Assembly: GCA_964526035.1 (NCBI GenBank)
Contig: CAZGKE010000044.1
Coordinates: 1 to 23,882 of the forward strand
Direction of reading: 5' to 3'
Source: DAOMOD01 sp964526035
Lineage (GTDB): Bacteria > Pseudomonadota > Gammaproteobacteria > Xanthomonadales > BPKI01
Length of the DNA stretch: 23,882 nt
A program made the translations under genes and the position numbers. The notes below the pieces were generated by a model, which saw only the letters and a program-made list of their open reading frames with translations, did not search any database and had not been told where the DNA came from. This document shows, piece by piece, positions 7,785-13,881 of the stretch; within the stretch, counting starts at the first letter, position 1, and every line of letters begins with the position of its first letter.

Positions 7785-10700
7785 TCAATGGAAATCGCGT
7801 GAACGCGCATCCAGTCCGCCGAGCAGTTCGTCGAGGTTGGTGAGGCGTCCGGCAATCAGGTGGCTCACTCCCTCGGCCTGTTCGAACACGCCGTCGATGC
7901 CGAGCAGATGGCTCTCCAGCAGCACGCGACGCTGGCGGTCGGCCAGCGTGCGCCATACCACCACGTTGAGCCAGCCGCTCTCGTCTTCCAGCGTGAGAAA
8001 AGTGACGCCCGACGCCGTGCCCGGACGCTGGCGCAGGCGCACCAGGCCGGCCGCGCGCACCGGGGTGCCGTGCGCCAGCGCCTGCACTTCGCGCGCAGTT
8101 TTCCAGCGGCGCGCTTTCAGCTTGGGTCGAAGCAGCTTCAGCGGATGCGCATCGAGCGTATGGCCGATGCGGTCGTAGTCGGCAACCACGTTCTCCCAGG
8201 CTGTCGGCGGGCGCAGTACGGCGCGCTCCTCGGCCACCTTCAGCCCTTCAAACAGAGGCAGCGGTGTCTCCACCGCATCGGCATCCCAGCGCGCGCGATG
8301 ACGATGCCCGGCCAGCCCTCGCAGGGCTCCGGCATCGGCCAGGCAGGCGAGGTCGTGGCGGTCGAGTTGGGCGCGTTCGGCGAGATCCTGCACGTCGCGG
8401 AAGGGGCGTTCCGCGCGTGCGGCGACGACGCGATCGGCCGCTTCGCGACGCATGCCGCGGATTTCGCGGAGGCCGAGTCTGAGGGAGCGGGGAGTGGGGA
8501 GCGGGGAGTGGGGAGAAGACGGGTCTCGCCCTGTAGGAGCGCACTCGTGCGCGACCGTCCACTCGCTTCGCAGCCGTGCCGCGGTCGGGGCTGAGGCCCC
8601 TCCCACAGGGACGCGCAAACCCTGCTCCCCGCTCCCTGCTCCCCGCTCCCCACCTTCCAACCCCGAATCCCACCCGCTGCAACGCACATCCACCGGCAGC
8701 ACCCGCACCGCGTGTGCGCGCGCGTCCTGCAGGATCTGGTCGGGCGAGTAGAAGCCGAGCGGCTGGGAATTGAGCAGGGCGCAGGCGAAGGCGGCGGGGT
8801 GGTGACACTTGAGCCAGGCCGAGGCGTAGACCAGCAGGGCGAAGCTGGCGGCGTGCGACTCCGGGAAGCCGTAGCTGCCGAAGCCGCGGATCTGTTCGAA
8901 CACCTGCAGAGCGAAGGCCTCGTCGTAGCCGCGCTCGGTCATGCCGGAGACGATGCGCTGCTGGAAATGATCCATGCCGCCGCGGCGTTTCCACGCCGCC
9001 ATCGAGCGACGCAGGTGATCGGCCTCGCCCGGGGTGAAGCCGGCAGCGACGATGGCGAGCTGCATCACCTGCTCCTGGAAGATCGGCACGCCGAGGGTGC
9101 GCTCGAAGACCTTGCGCAGATCCTCCGAGGGATAGTCCACCTTCTCCTGGCCGTTCCTGCGCCGCAGGTACGGATGCACCATCTTTCCCTGGATCGGCCC
9201 GGGCCGCACGATGGCTACCTCGATCACCAGATCGAAGAAGTTCTTCGGCTTGAGTCGCGGCAACATCGCCATCTGCGCCCGCGACTCCACCTGGAACACC
9301 CCCACCGAATCGCCACGCTGGAGCATGGCGTAGGTGGCGGGGTCTTCGGCGGGGAGGGTGGCTAGGGTGAGGGGAGGGGAGCAGGGAGCAGGGAGCAGGG
9401 AGCAGGGTTTGCGCGTCTCTGTAGGAGGGGCTTCAGCCCCGACCGCGGCATGGCATCCAGAGCGGTTGTCGGTCGCCCACAGGTGGGCTCCTACAGGGCG
9501 AGACCCGTCGTCTCCCTGCTCCCCGCTCCCTGCTCCGCACTCCCTCCCTTCAATCAAATCAAAACACTTCCGGATACAGGTCAGCATCCCCAGCGCCAGG
9601 CAGTCGATCTTGAGCAGGCCCATGGTGTCGAGGTCGTCCTTGTCCCACTGGATGATGGTGCGCTCGGGCATGGCGGCGTTTTCCACCGGCACCAGGGTGG
9701 CGAGCGACTGTTCGGCGATCACGAAACCACCGACGTGCTGCGACAGGTGTCGCGGGAAATCCATCAGTTCGCGTACCAGGTGAAGGAACTTCCGCAGTAC
9801 CGGACTGGTCGGGTCGAAGCCACGCTCGGCAAGCCGCCCCTCGATGGCGGCGGTGCCGTCCCACCAGGCCAGAGACTTGGCGATCTGGTCGACCTGATCG
9901 AGCGACAGCCCCAGCGCCTTGCCGACGTCGCGGGCGGCGCTCTTGGGGCGGTAGCAGATCACGGTGGCGGCCAGCGCGGCACGCTCGCGGCCGTACTTCC
10001 CGTAGATGTACTGGATCACCTCTTCGCGGCGCTCGTGTTCGAAGTCGACGTCGATGTCGGGCGGCTCGTTGCGCTCCTTCGAGATGAAGCGTTCGAACAG
10101 AAGGCTCATGCGCGCCGGGTCGACCTCGGTGATGCCCAGGCAGAAGCACACCGCCGAGTTGGCGGCCGAGCCGCGTCCCTGGCAGAGGATGCCTTGGCCG
10201 CGCGCCCAGGCGACGATGTCGTGCACGGTGAGGAAGTAGTGCTCGTAGCCGAGTTCGGTGATCAAGGCGAGTTCGTGTTCGATCAGGCCGACGACATCGA
10301 CCGGCGTACCCTGAGGCCAGCGCTGCGTCGCGCCCTGCCAGGCGAGCCGGGCGAGCTGGTCGGCGGCGCTGACACCTTCCGGCACCACCTCATGCGGATA
10401 CCGGTAGCGCAGATCGCGCAGCGAGAAGCGGCAGCGGTGGGCGATCGCCAGGGTCTCGGCCAGCAACTCGTGCGGGTACAGCGTGGCGAGATCCTGGCGA
10501 CGGCGCAGATGACGTTCGCCGTTGGCAAACAGCGCCAGTCCGGCTTCGGCCACCGTGGTCTTCAGGCGGATCGCGGTGAGCACGTCCTGCAGTGCGCGCC
10601 GTCGGCGCACATGCATGTGCACATTTCCTGCGGCCACCAGCGGGATGCCGGTGTCGCGGGACAGCGCGACAAGGGCTGCGAGCTTCGCTGCATCATCGGC

Positions 10701-11429
10701 CTCACGATGCAGCTCCACCGCGATCCACAGGCGGTTGGGGAAGAGGCTCTTCAGAGATGGGGAGCAGGGAGCGGGGAGCAGGGAGCAGGGGAAAGACGGG
10801 CTTTGCTCTGTAGGAGCGCATTCATGCGCGACCGCAGATGCCCCTGGACGCGATGCCTCGGTCGGGGCTGAAGCCCCTCCTACAGGGATGCGTCGCTCTT
10901 TTCCCCGCTCCCTGCTCCCCGCACCCTGCTCCCTGCCCCCACCAGCCACCCACAACGCCAGCACCCCCTCGCCAAGATCGCCGAGGTCATCCATCTCCAC
11001 CCGGTAGCTGCCCTTGGCCGAACGCCGCCGGGCGCGGGTGATCAGTCGACACAGCTGGGTGTAGCCATCGAGATCGGCGGCGAGCAGGATCAGCTTCGGC
11101 CCGTTGGTTACCTGCAGTTCGGTGCCGACGATCAGCTTGAGGCCGGTTTCCTCGGCGGCCTCAAGCGCGCGCACGATGCCGGCCATGGTGCATTCGTCGG
11201 TGATGGCGAGCGCGCTGTAGCCAAGGTCACGGGCGCGTGCGAACAGTTCGCGCGCACTGGAGGCGCCGCGCTGGAAGCTGAAATTGGACAGGCAGTGCAG
11301 CTCGGCGTAGGTCGGCACCCCCGTGCCGACATCGACATGCCGCGCCACGTCGTGCCTTGCCGCAAGAGAAACAGCTTCTCCCATTGCGTCCTTCGCGTCA
11401 TTTGCGGACGCATGGCTCTTTTCCCTCAC
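7785..11429 (-). CDS. dnaE2: Error-prone DNA polymerase III alpha subunit DnaE2 with three in-frame repeat inserts
   Basis: The 1214-residue open frame reads as DnaE2 from YAELHCLSNFSFQRGAS (PHP domain) to the C-terminal SRDFH. Catalytic aspartates are in P-D-I-D-V-D, D458, D460 and D462. DnaE2 is a C-family polymerase that works with ImuA and ImuB in SOS-induced translesion synthesis and mutagenesis. The usual length is roughly 1000-1080; the excess comes from insertions at about residues 164-224 (PHP), 628-687 (polymerase core loop before LATLPAEDPATYAML) and 926-983 (before LRLGLREIRG). All three are repeat-encoded low-complexity peptide with shared stretches such as PVGGASAPT and LLPAPCSP. 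The first 30-odd residues also come partly from a repeat. GTG 11429 overlaps the imuB stop (GTGA); an internal ATG at 11384 with AAGGA before it is an alternative start. No stop or frameshift is present. Confidence 0.93.
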   Translation of the reverse strand: MREKSHASANDAKDAMGEAVSLAARHDVARHVDVGTGVPTYAELHCLSNFSFQRGASSARELFARARDLGYSALAITDECTMAGIVRALEAAEETGLKLIVGTELQVTNGPKLILLAADLDGYTQLCRLITRARRRSAKGSYRVEMDDLGDLGEGVLALWVAGGGREQGAGSRERGKERRIPVGGASAPTEASRPGASAVAHECAPTEQSPSFPCSLLPAPCSPSLKSLFPNRLWIAVELHREADDAAKLAALVALSRDTGIPLVAAGNVHMHVRRRRALQDVLTAIRLKTTVAEAGLALFANGERHLRRRQDLATLYPHELLAETLAIAHRCRFSLRDLRYRYPHEVVPEGVSAADQLARLAWQGATQRWPQGTPVDVVGLIEHELALITELGYEHYFLTVHDIVAWARGQGILCQGRGSAANSAVCFCLGITEVDPARMSLLFERFISKERNEPPDIDVDFEHERREEVIQYIYGKYGRERAALAATVICYRPKSAARDVGKALGLSLDQVDQIAKSLAWWDGTAAIEGRLAERGFDPTSPVLRKFLHLVRELMDFPRHLSQHVGGFVIAEQSLATLVPVENAAMPERTIIQWDKDDLDTMGLLKIDCLALGMLTCIRKCFDLIEGRECGAGSGEQGDDGSRPVGAHLWATDNRSGCHAAVGAEAPPTETRKPCSLLPAPCSPPLTLATLPAEDPATYAMLQRGDSVGVFQVESRAQMAMLPRLKPKNFFDLVIEVAIVRPGPIQGKMVHPYLRRRNGQEKVDYPSEDLRKVFERTLGVPIFQEQVMQLAIVAAGFTPGEADHLRRSMAAWKRRGGMDHFQQRIVSGMTERGYDEAFALQVFEQIRGFGSYGFPESHAASFALLVYASAWLKCHHPAAFACALLNSQPLGFYSPDQILQDARAHAVRVLPVDVRCSGWDSGLEGGERGAGSGEQGLRVPVGGASAPTAARLRSEWTVAHECAPTGRDPSSPHSPLPTPRSLRLGLREIRGMRREAADRVVAARAERPFRDVQDLAERAQLDRHDLACLADAGALRGLAGHRHRARWDADAVETPLPLFEGLKVAEERAVLRPPTAWENVVADYDRIGHTLDAHPLKLLRPKLKARRWKTAREVQALAHGTPVRAAGLVRLRQRPGTASGVTFLTLEDESGWLNVVVWRTLADRQRRVLLESHLLGIDGVFEQAEGVSHLIAGRLTNLDELLGGLDARSRDFH
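8483..8653. repeat. Composite palindromic element, dnaE2 insert 3
   Basis: On the plus strand the element runs as follows: four GGGAGYG heptamers (8483-8510), a linker GAAGACGGG, the REP-like unit CTGTAGGAGCGCACTCGTGC, a spacer, an inverted unit GGTCGGGGCTGAGGCCCCTC ending CACAGGGACGCGC, then a pyrimidine-rich heptamer array complementary to the first (to about 8653). It encodes about residues 926-983 of DnaE2 in frame. It has the same orientation as the copy at 10760. Confidence 0.88.
9371..9548. repeat. Composite palindromic element, dnaE2 insert 2 (opposite orientation)
   Basis: It has the same architecture as the two other dnaE2 inserts but is flipped: it opens with G-rich heptamers, including four perfect GGGAGCA units at 9377-9404, then GGTTTGCGCGTC, CTGTAGGAGGGGCTTCAGCC, a spacer, GGGCTCCTACAGGGCGAGAC and the complementary C-rich heptamers. 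It encodes about residues 628-687 of DnaE2 without a stop, in the reverse reading direction of the element compared with the other copies. Confidence 0.88.
10760..10940. repeat. Composite palindromic element, dnaE2 insert 1
   Basis: Four GGGAGCR heptamers (10760-10787) lead into GAAAGACGGGCTTTGCT, the REP-like CTGTAGGAGCGCATTCATGC, a spacer with GCCTCGGTCGGGGCTG, then AAGCCCCTCCTACAGGGATG and about five complementary C-rich heptamers ending near 10940. It encodes about residues 164-224 of DnaE2, within the PHP domain, in frame. Confidence 0.88.
11357..11409. repeat. Degenerate GCAAAGGACGC-family palindrome at dnaE2 N terminus
   Basis: CATTGCGTCCTTCGCGTCA followed by TTTGCGGAC (to 11409) matches the right arm of the perfect palindrome at 13789-13865 with a few changes. 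The left side (TTGCCGCAAGAG from 11357) is more degraded. It is translated as part of the DnaE2 N-terminal extension and contributes a possible AAGGA ribosome-binding site for the alternative ATG at 11384. Confidence 0.6.
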
Positions 11430-12907
11430 CCGAACAAGCCCTGCAGAAACCAGCCGCCGCTGTCGCGGAACAGCCAGCAGCGTCGGCCGGCGGCGTCGCG
11501 CGCGACGTAGTAGTCGCGGCGCAGGTCGCCGTCATCCCACCAGCCCGACTCGATGCGCTCGGGTCCGGACAGCACCTGGAAGCTGCCGGGTCGCACCGGC
11601 TCGGGTCGCTCCAGAAGCCACAGCGGACGCTCGGGTGATGATTGACTTGCTGCCGAGAAAGACAAGTTGTCCACAAAAGACGCAAAGGAAGAAGCTCCGT
11701 TCTTTGTGCCCTTTGCGGACTGCAGGCTGTTTTCAGTGGCCCGCCATGCACGCTCCGGCCGATGGTCGGCCAGAGCCTCGATGCCGTACACAGCATCGTC
11801 GCCGAGCCTGGCGCAGAGGCGTTCGATCAGTCGCGGCAGCGGCAGGGTCGGCGCGCCGTGCACGCTGAACAGGTCGCGCGCCTCGGGCAGCAGAGGCGGC
11901 AGATCGGTGGCTTCCAGGGCGATGGCGCGCACCGCTGCCGGCAGCATGGTCCGCAGCAGACGACCCTCGGCCATCTCGATCAGGGCGGCGGCATCGCGGG
12001 TCGGCGTGAGCAGACCGATCGGGGCGCGGGTGACGCCGTGGTGATGTTCGAAGATCATGTCGAAGCGTTCGACGCCGCCGTCGCGCCCGGCCAGGAAGGC
12101 GACCAATTCGCCGGTCAGGCGACGCAGCGGAAAGCGCAGCGCCTCGTTGTTGTCCACTTCCGACGGCAATTCGATGCGGCTGTCGAAGCGCGCCGGTGGC
12201 TGCCACGCCGGCAGCGGTTCGGCAACGTGGCCGAACAGACGATCCAGCCAGTCGGTGACATCGCGGCTGTAGCGTCGCGCCAGCCCGGCGCGCGGCAGCC
12301 GCGCCAGATCGCCGACGCTGCGCAACCCGGCGCCGCGCAGGGCATCCAGGGTGTGGGCGGGCAGCGGCGTACGCTCCAGGGGCAGCCGCCCGAGAATGCG
12401 CTGCAGCTCGCTTTTCCCCACGTCCGCATCCACCCCGCAACGTGCCAGCAGTCCAGCCGCTGAAGGCGTAGGTGCGCTGGCCATCAAGGATGTAATATCA
12501 ATGCCTTGAAGCTCTTTCATGAAGTATTTTCGCAAAGCGTGAATACCCCCGAACAGACGCAGGCTGGCGCCAATCTCCAGCCATGCGCTGGCCTGGTCGA
12601 GGCTGACCATGCTGCTGAAGCCATAGGCGCAGGCGGCCACGCGCTGCATGGCAGCGGTTTCCTGGCTGCGGTCGCGAGGCTGGGCCTCCAGTTCCGGTGC
12701 CAAGGCGCGCGCGGCGGGCAGGGACAGGCCCGGACGCACGCCGCGCTGCATGGCCGCGGCGTTGGCCATGATGATCCGTGGACGCGGACCTTCGCCGTCG
12801 ATCACCGCCAGCGGCTGGTGTGCATCGAAGCCGCGCCGACGCAGGAGGTCGAGAGGCAATAGCGGCAGATGGACGGCGAGCCAGTACATGCCGGCATGCT
12901 CAGGCAT
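11426..12907 (-). CDS. imuB: ImuB, catalytically inactive Y-family polymerase homologue
   Basis: This 493-residue protein opens MYWLAVHLPLLPLDLLRRRG after a six-residue lead and follows the Y-family fold, but lacks the DxD/E metal-binding acids of active DinB/UmuC polymerases, as expected for ImuB. ImuB is the hub of the mutasome, linking DnaE2 and ImuA to the beta clamp. Fingers/HhH-type text such as TLDALRGAGLRSVGDLARLPR is visible near residues 190-210, and a C-terminal domain ends SGGWFLQGLFG. A repeat-derived insert interrupts the linker at about residues 396-413 (SLQSAKGTKNG...), between RPERAWR and RPLWLLERPEPV. The start at 12907 overlaps the end of imuA by 8 nt; an ATG at 12889 matches the family start better and is a real alternative. 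The stop overlaps the dnaE2 start. Confidence 0.92.
   Translation of the reverse strand: MPEHAGMYWLAVHLPLLPLDLLRRRGFDAHQPLAVIDGEGPRPRIIMANAAAMQRGVRPGLSLPAARALAPELEAQPRDRSQETAAMQRVAACAYGFSSMVSLDQASAWLEIGASLRLFGGIHALRKYFMKELQGIDITSLMASAPTPSAAGLLARCGVDADVGKSELQRILGRLPLERTPLPAHTLDALRGAGLRSVGDLARLPRAGLARRYSRDVTDWLDRLFGHVAEPLPAWQPPARFDSRIELPSEVDNNEALRFPLRRLTGELVAFLAGRDGGVERFDMIFEHHHGVTRAPIGLLTPTRDAAALIEMAEGRLLRTMLPAAVRAIALEATDLPPLLPEARDLFSVHGAPTLPLPRLIERLCARLGDDAVYGIEALADHRPERAWRATENSLQSAKGTKNGASSFASFVDNLSFSAASQSSPERPLWLLERPEPVRPGSFQVLSGPERIESGWWDDGDLRRDYYVARDAAGRRCWLFRDSGGWFLQGLFG
11669..11720. repeat. GCAAAGGACGC-family palindrome inside imuB
   Basis: Arms GTCCACAAAAGACGCAAAG (11669-11687) and CTTTGTGCCCTTTGCGGAC (11702-11720) pair over 19 positions with four mismatches around a 14-nt loop. 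It is the same family as the perfect copies at 13789-13865 and 23549-23634. It is read in frame as part of ImuB. Confidence 0.85.
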
Positions 12908-13769
12908 CCAGCCTGACGCGCGCGCCCGGCGCTACGCCGCGGCACTTGATCACTTCGACTGCGCCAGCATGCAGGCGCAGTCGCAGGGCGGCGGGCGAGG
13001 ACTGCGCCGCGCAGGCCGGGTCGCGGAACACGATGCCCGGTGCGCGCCCGGCCTCGCAGGCGAGCTGCAGACGGCGCAGGGCATGGGGCAGGTTCAAGTG
13101 GTTCGAGTGGTTCGAGTGGTTCGAGACGCCATTTCGATCGCGCTGCGCGCGCCTCAATGGCTCCTCACCATGAGCGGCACTCGGATTGCGCTGCGTGAGC
13201 CTCNNNNNNNNNNNNNNNNNNNNNNNNNNNNNNNNNNNNNNNNNNNNNNNNNNNNNNNNNNNNNNNNNNNNNNNNNNNNNNNNNNNNNNNNNNNNNNNNN
13301 NNNGCTCCTCACCATGAGCGGCACTCGGATTGCGCTGCGTGAGCCTCGATGGCTCTTCACCACGAACGGATGTCCACTCGCCCAGCCACAGCAGCACCGC
13401 ATCGCAGGCGCCCGAGCGCAGGCACTGCTCGGCGGCCCACAGGGTTTCGCGGGTATCGCGGGCGGCGATCAGCAGGAGTTTCTCCACGTCGACCTCATGG
13501 CGCAGAAGCGCGGGTGGATAGGGCAGCAGCGGCGGTGCCACCAGGGCGATGCCTCTCTGCGCGCGGGCCAACAGCGGCAGCAGCAGGGTCCATTCGCCGT
13601 GACCCGGATCGGGCAGCAGGATCTCGGTCAGCGCCTGTGCCGGCAGCCCGCCGCCGGGCAGTGCCGCATCCAGCGCGGCATGTCCGGTGGCCAGCCCGGG
13701 CGCGGCCGTTCGCGGCGCGCCGCGGCGCCACAGGTGAGGATGATCGAGGAGGGTGGCAGGTGGAGGCAT
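12900..13769 (-). CDS. imuA: ImuA, RecA-like mutasome accessory protein (contains assembly gap and repeats)
   Basis: The ATG at 13769 gives the expected ImuA N terminus (LWRRG..., then TGHAALDAALPGGGLPAQALTE, residues about 28-50). PDPGHGEWTLLLPLLARAQ and DVEKLLLIAARDTRETLWAAEQ follow as in the RecA/SulA-like ImuA family. Conserved text resumes with ALRRLQLACEAG and SPAALRLRL. ImuA works with ImuB and DnaE2 in SOS mutagenesis. Between GACDAVLLWLGE and ALRRLQLACEAG the frame holds repeat-encoded peptide, RLTQRNPSAAHGEEPS units and SNHSNHSNH, with a 100-N gap in the middle, so true length and an intact frame across the gap are unproven. The nominal 289 residues include about 94 from this insert. 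It overlaps imuB and lies 112 nt after lexA. Confidence 0.87.
   Translation of the reverse strand: MPPPATLLDHPHLWRRGAPRTAAPGLATGHAALDAALPGGGLPAQALTEILLPDPGHGEWTLLLPLLARAQRGIALVAPPLLPYPPALLRHEVDVEKLLLIAARDTRETLWAAEQCLRSGACDAVLLWLGEWTSVRGEEPSRLTQRNPSAAHGEEXXXXXXXXXXXXXXXXXXXXXXXXXXXXXXXXXXRLTQRNPSAAHGEEPLRRAQRDRNGVSNHSNHSNHLNLPHALRRLQLACEAGRAPGIVFRDPACAAQSSPAALRLRLHAGAVEVIKCRGVAPGARVRLDA
13098..13124. repeat. 9-bp tandem repeat, three perfect copies, inside imuA
   Basis: GTGGTTCGA is repeated exactly three times (13098-13106, 13107-13115, 13116-13124), with a diverged fourth copy just before. On the coding strand each unit is three codons, giving SNH-SNH-SNH. Copy-number change would not shift the imuA frame. 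Confidence 0.92.
13131..13369. repeat. 48-bp tandem repeat array inside imuA, interrupted by gap
   Basis: The unit begins CTCCTCACCATGAGCGGCAC at 13161 and again at 13305, and is 48 bp long, as shown by the complete unit 13305-13352 followed by a partial unit to 13369. A diverged partial unit precedes at 13131-13160. On the coding strand a unit is exactly 16 codons (R-L-T-Q-R-N-P-S-A-A-H-G-E-E-P-S). The unit includes the small inverted repeat GAGCC-TCGAT-GGCTC. The number of copies is unknown because of the gap. Confidence 0.88.
13204..13303. other. Assembly gap, 100 N
   Basis: There are exactly 100 N, a conventional placeholder length, flanked on both sides by the same 48-bp repeat. The assembly most likely broke because the array is longer than the reads. 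Confidence 0.97.
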
Positions 13770-13788
13770 GTTTCTTCAAAGAGCCGGG

Positions 13789-13865
13789 GTCCGCAAAGGA
13801 CGCAAAGGCCGCAAAGAAGAGCTTCTTTCCTTCTTTCCTTCGCGCTCTTTGCGTCCTTTGCGGAC
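13789..13865. repeat. GCAAAGGACGC-family palindrome between lexA and imuA
   Basis: Perfect 19-bp arms GTCCGCAAAGGACGCAAAG (13789-13807) and CTTTGCGTCCTTTGCGGAC (13847-13865) flank a 39-nt centre rich in CTTTC. It fills most of the 112-nt space between the lexA stop and the imuA start, so it would be a long hairpin in the polycistronic mRNA and may modulate expression of imuA onward. Confidence 0.92.
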
Positions 13866-13881
13866 TGAAATGATTTTGCTT

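Noticed and set aside
7588..7956. N-terminal extension of the SRAP protein up to 7956
   Set aside because: It would run through the REP-like repeat and the dnaE2 3' end and bury the catalytic Cys, which must be residue 2.
9450..10871. Plus-strand open frame (about 473 codons) opposite dnaE2
   Set aside because: It mirrors the dnaE2 coding strand and the repeat inserts; it has no family motifs. Other long antisense frames at 3874-4929, 14531-15556, 16619-17566 and 17706-18968 are rejected for the same reason.
7785..11429. dnaE2 as a pseudogene because of repeat insertions
   Set aside because: The frame is continuous from start to SRDFH, catalytic residues are present, and inserts fall between conserved blocks. 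Activity is still unproven.
13131..13369. CRISPR-like array around the assembly gap
   Set aside because: The 48-bp units are contiguous without unique spacers, there are no cas genes, and the array is translated inside imuA.
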